Notes under the pieces: generated by a model | Databases searched by the model: none | Told to the model about the DNA's origin: nothing | What the model saw: the letters and a program-made list of their open reading frames with translations, nothing else | Made by a program: the position numbers and the translations under genes | Part shown: in pieces, positions 55,662-64,000 of the stretch | Layout of the letters: each line of letters opens with the position of its first letter | Numbering within the stretch: the first letter of the stretch is position 1 | Origin: Theristus sp. LFF4_11 | Taxonomy: Eukaryota; Nematoda; Chromadorea; Monhysterida; Xyalidae | Reading direction: 5' to 3' | Assembly (NCBI GenBank): GCA_030248135.1 | Contig: JASANC010004932.1 | Coordinates: 1 to 64,000 of the forward strand | Length of the DNA stretch: 64,000 nucleotides

Positions 55662-58600
55662 ATGGACACAAATGCTGCTCGTTCGGATGACGGTCTCCTT
55701 TGCAAAGTTTGCGAAAAGACGTTCAACAGTATTTTGGTACGTTTTTATGAAGCAGAAGATGAGAACGTCTCAAATTCATTTCGATAAATTCATCATCCAA
55801 TCATGAAGTTTATTCTGTTTGTATGAAGTCTTGTGTTGAGAGGAGGGTGTGTCGGTGGAGGGTGGTCATTTGTCATGCAATCTCACGATAACACAGCACG
55901 CAGCACCACAAAAAGTGGATCTGATTGTCGTTTCATCACTTCAAGGAGCGCGACTGCCATTCGTGGTCGATGGCACATCACGTGAAACTGTCGAGGCAGT
56001 CAATGGACAACTATCAGCCAGTGAACCACCTGTGCAAGTTGTGCCGTTATGAGTGCGTTTCATTGGTGAACGACGGAAGCGCAACTTGAATAATGTGTCT
56101 TGCTTGAAACCACATAAATCTATTAAATTCACTTTTTTCAAATGGTGTTTAGGAGCGATCATTTGGTAGACTTCTTCAAACATCTTGAATCAAAAGAACA
56201 CAAGGATAAGGAAACGTTTTGGGTTGGTTTTGTGTTGACTTGTCCGTTTTTCGATCGTATCTTGCGCTTTTTATTTTGAACGCGGCAGAAGCCGTGCTGG
56301 TGAGTGGTGACTGATGGTGGCCATCAGTTTCAGCTTTCGGACTGCCGTTCCAAAGCATGACGAGAGGAGCGAAATTCATCTGTGCACTTTTATCCTGTAC
56401 GCTTGTTCTTGCAGACGCAGGTGCCTGCGATCAGCGGTCGCCCACCGCCGGCGCTTGTGCGCCCGCCATCGTTCGCGTCGAGTGCAGCTTTGTTCGCTCG
56501 CCCCAACCGACCGCTGTTGTCCACCCGATCGCCGTTGCCGTTGCCCACATTCGGCCGCTTCTGTCCGCCGACGTGCGTCGCCGCTTCTGGGCGGCCGCTG
56601 CTGACGGCGCCGGCTGCTCCAGTTGCTCAGTCGCCGTTGCTGCGCACACGTGTCCAATCAAACCCGTTGTTCGTTGTGATCGTTTTCGTTTCGCAACGTC
56701 GCTTATTCGGAAAAACGAAATTTCAACAAATAAATCGTTGTTTCATTCAGTGCCCCACTGCGGCCGTGTCCTGCGCCGCCCGTGCCCTTACAATTTCGAC
56801 TGTCACCGCCGTCGTGTGCGGTTGTGCGACCCAACGGCGGCGGCGGCAGCGAACAAACGCGTCTGTTTCGTTGCGATTCGCCGCAAACGACCGCAGATGC
56901 AACCGTGCAACCGGGTTTGTTGGCGAACTTTGGTTGCTAGTCACCATTAGACGTAATTTTTTTTGACAAACGTGAACAATTTTCCGTTGGTGTTGGTGGT
57001 TTTGTTTTCCTGGGGCCAGTTATCAACTGATGGGATCGAGTTTTATTCAACGATTTCAAATGCAGCTCATTGCAGCCATCTCAACAGCGTCGACAGTGAA
57101 GTCGTCAACAGTTGTGTCACCTTCCCACAAAAATGAGCGATCTGGAACTCGAACGGTAACAGTGGCGAAGAAGTCGACGGGACGACGGTTGGTTAGATTG
57201 GATCGCGTCGTCGACCACTCCGAACGTCCGATGAGCCTTCGCCCTCGCACTCCAACCTTGAACGGCGACGCACCTTGCAAGCCACAAATAGAAGCGAACA
57301 AAACGAAGCAGCAGGCGACGACGAAAACCGACAGGAAACGGTGGCTTTTTCTGTTTCTGGCTTGTGTAACAATTTCATTTCTCGTCTTGACGTCTTGTTG
57401 TGAACGGTTTTGCATTTTTATTCCAGCAAACGTGCGAACAAGACAACCGGCAGTCCAACGTCGAGCCAACGTGCGAAATTGAATCGTTCAAGCGCACCGG
57501 AGGTGGAGAAGTGCAGCTCAGTTGCGAGTGTGTCCGGTGTTGCTGCTGCGGCCGACGCTAAAAACAACGCTGCCACTCCGCCATCGGCGTCGCCAGTTCA
57601 GCGTTCCGTTCACTCAAATGAACCAGCGGACGTTCGGTGTGTTTTTCGTCAATGTCAACCAGCTTCAAAACGTTTTTTCATTCGCAGTGACATTCTGTTT
57701 ACTCTGAAACAACGCAGGAAGCAACTGGCGGCGCTCGGTCTAAAGCCGTACGTGCAGGCGAACGAGGACGAGATCGACTTGGAGGCGTCCGTTCAGCACA
57801 TCGAACAGCAATTGGCCCTGCTGACGGAGCGCGCTTCGTTCGCAGTGAAACAATTGCGCAGTCGACTGTTAGTGGGCGGAGGGGGGGGGGGCACGGTGGC
57901 GCACCAGTGTCCGATGTCTCTATCCGGCGCGCTTGTTTTTTATTGACATGATTCAGGGCAAAGTTGAGAAAATGAAAGGGTGCTTGGAAAAGGAACTACA
58001 TAGATGATTGATGCTGCACTGGTCATCATTGCCACTGCCCAGTCCACAAACGCACCACAACTGCAATAGTTTTGTTTGGATAGGTGATATTAAACTGGCA
58101 ATTTTGGATGATTATTAAACTATAGACTATTAAACAATATTAAACTGTGGTAAAAGTAGGCAGCCGCGTGTGGTGTCTTGTTTTAGTGTTGTTGTGTTTA
58201 GGGTTGAAAAAAACCGTATTTTTCAAGTCGCGGTAAAAAAACCGGTATTTTTACCGTTTTTTACCGGTAAAAAACGGGAAAAAAACGGAGTATTATTTGG
58301 TGGGAATTGTTGAAAACCAATGGTACGAAGACTACAATCGTACAACAAGTTACGAGTTGTTGAAGTTAGTCTTTCGTGACAAAACACAACCCACAAGTGT
58401 GTTTTTTGCCAATGTAACAGAAACCATGATTCTGACAGGCTTTTGAACATGAAATTCAATAAAATACAGCTTCGAACAATTGACCAAGGCATATGTATGT
58501 TTATTCTTTGGTATGGTCACAATCACAACCGGAAATCTGGTCACAAGCTCAATCACAGTACCACTTTTTGTAGCTGAGAAAGAAAGACATGTATGGATGT

Positions 58601-61600
58601 GTACGGACCAGAACCGTGCGACGGTGTTGTGAAACGTGGTGCAGATGCCGCAAGTAAAATTTGCGGCAGATTCACCTATTTTGCGGCATCTTCATCGTAT
58701 TCCTACACACCGTTTTTTATACACACCTAAATTCCGTTTTTGCGGCACCAATGGACGGTCGACTGGTATAAAATTTTCTCGAATAATATCCTGTTTTATT
58801 CGTGGCATTTATGTTGTTTCTTGCAGTCAGGTTGCTTTCTAAAAAATATTTCACTTGCGACGCGCCAGTTGCACTGAAACACGAAAGACGAAATTCTGGC
58901 GTTCACGGCCAATTCGATAGGGAAAGGGTGTTTGGCTTGGTGGTCCGCTCCCATGACGAAAGAAAGGCAAAAGCCAAAGTCATCACCCAGTCAGGATACA
59001 AAAAGAAAATCCGAATTTTTCACTCAGGACTCAGCGCATACACAAGCACACGAAAAACAAGAAAACAAAATACTGCTTTTCTGTGTTGCCCGCAGGTTCT
59101 TGTTTTCGTCGGGTCGGGGTCGGGCACACTTGATGTTGGTACCATTAAGTGCAAAACTATGACCAAAAACAAAGGAAACACAATGAAAAAATTTCACGTC
59201 AAAAATTGAAAAAAAAACCGGGAAAAACGAAAAAACGGGAAAAATACCTGGTTGTTTTCCCGTTTTTTTCAGGACCCCATTTTTAGCCTCCGTAAAAAAA
59301 CGCGTAATAAAACGCGTTTTTTACCGGTAAAAAACCGGTATTTTTACTTTTTCAACCCTAGTTGTGTTGCTCGTTCAAAGCAGACGTGTCGCTCTGTAGC
59401 ATGTGAGGGGGAGGGGCTTGTTGATCTGTTTCCTACTCGGCTGCTTTATGCAGTTGGGATTTATGAATTTGGCAGTTGGATTAAAGTTGGTATAGGCGAT
59501 AGTCACTGATATATGAGGACTGCGATTTATTGTAAAATGTCTTTTTAGTAGTTCACAGCAGCTGAAAGTCATATCTTTCAGAAGAATATCCAGCATTGAT
59601 TGACAAATTTAGTTTTTTTTTCAGAAACGCGATATTGAAGCATCCAGTTCCCGCGCGCGCGAAGTTTATTGCTGACCGCCTGCGTTACCTCGTTGACGGG
59701 CTTGTTGGCCTGCCGCAATTGGAGCAATCGGAAGAGTTAGACGTTGTGCTTTGGCGTGTTTCAGCACAATTTTTTTGCAACTTCAAACTGTTGGCCTCGT
59801 CTTAAAACAGTGCATTCTGTTGTTTTAAATGCATTGCTGTGGCACAGTTGCACAGACAAACACACAGGCACAACAAACGCGGACACGCGCGCTGCTGTGA
59901 TATCGTGTGTGGTGTGCCTGTGTGTTTGTTTGTGGCTGTTCATCATGACTGTTTTTGTAACCGAGTGCACAGTCTTCCTACTAGCACTTTACAACGGCAC
60001 GTTCCATGACATTTTGTTCTGACATCTGCTGCTGCAGGAATCGCGCTTTGGAACTGGAACGATTCCGTTTGCTTTCTCTGACGGTGGCGCAAGGAAAACA
60101 GCAGGCCGCACAGGAAGCCAGGTGATTAACTGGACTGGACTTCACTTTTTGTAAGGGGTTGGAAGAAACGTTTAGAAATCTTTCAGGAGGTTTATGAAAG
60201 TTTTATGAAAGTAAACATTGGCATGATTTCTGGAGTCTCCAATCTTGCATTTTTTAATACAATCTTCTTGCCAATCAAATCTCGAAGCTTTTAGCAGGAT
60301 CTCCCATTTGCATCAACTGTCTGCAAATTTATCCAAGTCATTACGGCTGGCTGCCAAGAACGGATGCGTTATCACATCAGAAGTCCGGCAGCAATTGTCA
60401 GTTTTTTTTAATTTTTGTGTCTCCATGGTTATTTAAAAATGGTAGTGATTCAAATTTGTTTTTTTTGCAGTCACAATGAAACTTCGAGCGAGCGAGGTTC
60501 ATCCTTGGCTACAAATTTTTACCGCTATTTCAAGTGCTACATCGCAAAGGTTTTTCAACCGAACGAAACGCGCAGGTAGATTTGGATTGTTTCCTGATCA
60601 ATTTTAGCGTAAAAGGAGTGGTTGACACAGGAGTACTTTTGAGTTGTTTTTGAACGAAACCGAGTAATCATTTGAACTATATTGTGATAGAGTTCGAGCA
60701 AGTTTCATGTATTGAAATTCTAGTGAACTATTCTGTTCATCAGTTTGACGATTTGTGCTGTTTCAGCGAGCAACTGAGGAGTTGGAATGTCTTTCATCAG
60801 TATTTGGTTGATAACGCAGCGTCCGATAATAAAAAAAGAATCAAATCGCTCGCTCATTCGTTCAAACGCCAGGTCAATGGTGACGGTACTGATCTTGAAC
60901 GTGCGCTGCCACAAGCGGGATCGCAGCCGCCGAAACAGAAGACCGCAGAATCAGTTGAATTCACCACGGCAACTGCAACAGTGGTAACAGTGTTTGTCTG
61001 TCTTTAGCCCAATTGTTTTCATTGTCGAGTTTATATCGAAACAAGAAACCATGCGCTGTTCGTTCTGCAGGCCGCAAGCTCTTCCAGCACCAGCACCGTC
61101 TCCACGACCACCTCCACCACGCCGACCGTGTTGCCCTGCAGCCCGACCACTCAACTACGAAAGTCGCTCATGTCAAAAGTGCGAGAACGGTTTCAGTTTT
61201 GTCACTCAAAAGAGATTAGATTGTGTTGGAAATTTCGTTCGAAACAAATGGAGAACGTTGGGAAATCAGCGAAATGACATGAATGAATGACCGAAAAGAA
61301 GTGCACTGGGTTCATGTGTAAGGAACGCCGTTGGGAACAGCTGGCGCGTCGGCCGGGCGCACTTGCACAGACGACGCCCAGCGTGAGCATGCAGCTCGCG
61401 AAGCAGCGCACGCACAAGTACAAGCTGATCGCGACCAAACGGGCGCGCGTCACGCCGTCGCCCACTGCCGCCGAGAATGGCACGTTGTGGGGCTGATGTT
61501 GCGCTCGGTTTTGCGTGTTGTCTGTCTGTTTTGGCTCTGTGACTCATTTCGTTTCGACTCAGACGTCGAACGGAAATCAATTTCATGATTGATATGACGT

Positions 61601-63748
61601 TTCAAAAATTGCCCAAGAAACCCAGTCGAATCTCAGAAACTCGGATCACTTGACTCGGCCGATTTTGAATTCCAGTGTTACGCCTGAACTGCTTTGCCGT
61701 CTGTGCGCGCATTGAGTAGCAGAGCCGACAGAAAACATAATAATTCTTGATCAGCTTGGTTAATCGGTATCCTCTTTCTCTGATATTCAATCATTTCTGA
61801 AATGATCGCCCCTTGTTTTTTTAGTCGCTTCCCCAGCAACGAATGACGCCGCTGCGCTCAGCGATTCGGAATCGCCGGTAGAGAAGATTCGAATCAAAAG
61901 TTTCATCGTACCGTCAAAGAGTTCGAGTTCGAGTTCAACAATAGTCATTTCGGATTCGGATTCGGTGGCCAGTTACAAAGACGATGTGACGGCGGAAGTG
62001 GAACGCGCCATCGCTGACATGGAGGCGCAACAGCAGCAGCAGTGCTGTCGGACTGAGCAAACGCAGCAATCGGTGGGTTGTGGCCGTGTGGTGACTTTGG
62101 GAAAAAGGCGTCACAACTTGCTTGAATCTGCGAATAAATAGACCATCACATGTGTGGAATGAAAGTTCTCAATAAATTAAAATTATCAGGAAGCTGTCTG
62201 TTGGAAATGGGTTTCCGAACTACATGCTGTTCAAACAGTTTTTGTCGGAGTTTCCTGCTTTTTAGCGAACTAAAATGCAATTGAATGGAAAATGTTTTGC
62301 GTATTGCGTTTGCTTGAAAACCACTTGTCTGTCGAGCCATTCGAAAAAGCCTGCACACACAACGGTTTTTGGAACGGGTGTTTTCTTTTTGCAGGAACGA
62401 GCGAGCGGCGCTTCAATTGGCAGTGAGCGTTCCGCAGTCGAACCGAGAGCGACGGCGTCTGCTGCCAGCAATGGCGCCGTTTGTGAAGCGAACCAGAAAC
62501 TGCAAAAGCAAAACGAGGCCACGGCTGAAAACGCGCAGAGGGCAAACCAAAGCACCGCTGCTTATGCCAGTGCAAATGTTCGTATTGTTTTCATTTGTTT
62601 CTTCTGTCTTGTCTTGACTAGTTGATGCTTCAGACCCGATCAGGAAATTTGTTGTGAATCACGAGTCAATCAATCGTATTTAGTACGGTCGAAACTCGGA
62701 AACATGCACATTCTGGCCGTTGAATCTGACAGAACCTTTGATTGTATAGTATTGAACTGCTTTGACTAATCAGGGGACGGAATTCAAAAAGAGCCAATCA
62801 AGCAGCTGACTGCTGATTGCCTAAACACGTGCATTCATTCATTTTTTTGTCAGTCGGCCGCCATGCTGGCGTTGGTGGAGGTGTGTCGTCAGGAGCAGTC
62901 GGTGCATCACGAGCTGCAAGCGACCAACGCCAACATTCTGCGACTCAGCGGTCTGCTGCAGGACGCGTTGGACACAAAGGATCGAGTTCGTCTTACTCAC
63001 CCTGCATAATTTCGTTACTGCGAAACTGTAAAACTGTAGTCTGTGTGCGCGCATAGTTGTTCCAGAGCCGAGGGGTTGGGGGGGTGGCGATATAGATAGC
63101 TGGAGCAAATTTTCCAGATAGATAGCTGGAAAATTTTTTTTTTGGGGGGGGGGGCATGTGACTTTGGGGGGAGCGGTCAAAATTTTGGAAGTTGGATAGA
63201 TAGATAGCTAAAACACTGAAAAGCGATAAAAACAGCTATATAATGCTTAAAATACACTATAAATTAAGTAAACACGTATTTTACCTAAAATTAACGAAAT
63301 TTTCAAGAATTTCGAGCAAAAAAGATCAATTTTGGTCAAAATATTGACTCATTTTATGTCTTCGAAGACAAAAATTTTCAGATAGATAGCTGGCTGAGAA
63401 ATTTTTTTAGATAGATAATAGCTGAGCCGAAAAAAACCTGTTTGATAGAGATAGATTCGAATTTTTTTTTACAACTATGTGTGCGTGCATTCTGGCCAGC
63501 TGATTGGCCGCGCGTCAAGCTGAGCAGCACCAATCCGGCAGTGCAGTCAAAAGCAGCCAATCAGCAGCTGCTTGTCTATGATTGTGCAGGTCAGCTGAGA
63601 AGTCAGTGATCATATTCTAGCGTTTCGTGTTGTTTTGTTGCAGCTGATGCTTGCTGCCGGTGAACTGCAGCATGAGAAGCAAACGTTGCTGCGTCGATGC
63701 GAATCGGCCGCTGCCGAGTGCATGCCACACGACCATGCACAGTCATAA
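55662..63748 (+). CDS. Protein with two U1/matrin-type zinc fingers and coiled coils
   Basis: Early exons: 55662-55736, 55946-56052, 56153-56222, 56415-56665, 56751-56914, 57076-57340 (end approximate), 57427-57636 and 57688 to about 57,890. Later exons: 59625-59735, 60038-60121, 60295-60396, 60471-60575, 60767-60983, 61071 to about 61,183, 61323 to about 61,490, 61825-62072, 62395-62577, 62854-62985 and 63644-63748 (TAA). Residues 14-36 (CKVCEKTFNSIL to HSWSMAH) and 54-76 (CKLCRYE to HLESKEH) each fit C-x2-C-x12-H-x5-H, the spacing of U1-type/matrin fingers in RNA- and DNA-binding proteins. A Pro/Ser-rich region and several helical, charge-rich segments follow (TLKQRRKQLAALGL, NRALELERFRLLSLTVAQ, EANQKLQKQNEATAEN). 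Expected location is the nucleus. I cannot name an orthologue. Junctions near 57,890/59,625 and 61,490/61,825 are unresolved, so two genes are possible. Confidence 0.6.
58199..59360. mobile_element. hAT-like non-autonomous element, TAGGGTTG family, copy 3
   Basis: It begins TAGGGTTGAAAAA and ends TTTTTCAACCCTA, with the 8-bp duplication GTTGTGTT on both sides. Subterminal ACCGGTATTTTTAC and its inverse recur near both ends. The interior (1,162 bp in all) has open stretches but no transposase motif that I can see. It lies in an intron of the zinc-finger/coiled-coil gene. Confidence 0.8.
59797..59985. repeat. CA/TG-rich inverted-repeat element, another intronic copy
   Basis: CGTCTTAAAACAGTGCATTC at the left and GAGTGCACAGTCTTCCTACT at the right correspond to the ends of the element at 18,095. 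The interior pairs ACACACAGGCACA with TGTGCCTGTGTGT. It lies in an intron of the zinc-finger/coiled-coil gene. Confidence 0.5.
61605..61730. repeat. Half copy of the TTCTGCGACT TIR element
   Basis: GTGCGCGCATTGAGTAGCAG and the upstream word CGATTTTGAATTCC match the right half of the elements at 50,477 and 51,733. The left end is missing. The copy is intronic. Confidence 0.45.
63052..63479. mobile_element. hAT-like non-autonomous element, CATAGTTGTT family, copy 2
   Basis: It begins CATAGTTGTTCCAGAGCCG and ends TACAACTATG, flanked by TGTGCGCG on the left and TGTGCGTG on the right (7 of 8 identical). The interior matches the 518-bp copy at 54,686, including GATAGATAG runs and GATAGCTGGAAAATTTT. 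Length is 428 bp. It lies in the last intron of the zinc-finger/coiled-coil gene. Confidence 0.8.
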
Positions 63749-64000
63749 AGTATGTCGCGTTTGCCTCAGTGGTTTCACGTTTCGTTTCGCATGGAAGATC
63801 TGGAAGTGTGGAGCTGTTTGTTTTGCAAAATATTGGTGTGCAAAATACTGGAGAAGTTTTCCTAGCTGTGTTTGTTTGTCCTAGTTGTGGTTTCGTAATT
63901 GTTGACTTCATTATCATTGACTTTCATTATCGTGCGGGTTGTTTGTATTCTGTTTTGATGCCGTTGATTACTTCACTAGTCTTAGTTCGTGTTAGATATA

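Noticed and set aside
1..64000. CRISPR arrays, bacterial operons, prophage or endogenous viral genes
   Set aside because: No spaced direct repeats of CRISPR type, no ribosome-binding sites or co-directional gene runs, and no viral polymerase, capsid or integrase motifs were seen; the gene structure is eukaryotic throughout.

Overview
The window is eukaryotic genomic DNA: intron-rich, with GT-AG introns, acceptors mostly of the form TTTCAG or TTGCAG, and dense dispersed repeats. It is most likely from a nematode or a close relative. The evidence is a tau-tubulin-type kinase of the kind expanded in nematodes, a membrane protein that looks like a nematode ET-module protein, and a divergent ionotropic-glutamate-receptor relative. 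No spliced leader or rRNA was seen, so the phylum is an inference (about 0.6-0.7).

Layout. 1-2,015 (-): probable Vestigial-like/Tondu transcription cofactor, incomplete at the left edge. 4,428-4,664 (-): small single-pass membrane protein. 6,589-9,252 (-): TTBK/CK1-family kinase. 9,900-12,480: G-tract repeats, then a tRNA-derived SINE. 13,260-29,027 (+): a complete nuclear-pore scaffold gene (Nup155/NPP-8 type), about 29 exons and 1,476 codons, its introns loaded with satellites, SINEs and terminal-inverted-repeat (TIR) elements. 29,747-35,683 (-): iGluR-like receptor with no room for a pore loop, one intron of which holds a 3-kb foldback element. 35,750-41,900: a 6-kb stop-poor block with no recognisable gene. 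41,957-45,496 (+): ET-module type membrane protein. 48,696-53,098 (-): two small secreted paralogues of identical exon architecture flanking an unidentified exon. 53,900-55,400: hAT-like non-autonomous elements. 55,662-63,748 (+): a protein with two U1/matrin-type zinc fingers followed by coiled-coil segments.

The genes do not form an operon or pathway. The nucleoporin is housekeeping; the receptor, the ET protein and the secreted pair are membrane or secreted products of lineage-specific families; the kinase, the Tondu protein and the zinc-finger protein are intracellular. Exon models come from homology plus codon-phase agreement at each junction, worked by eye; junctions marked approximate were not resolved. 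The most unusual material is the poreless receptor, the secreted paralogue pair, and two hAT-like MITE families with intact 8-bp target-site duplications.
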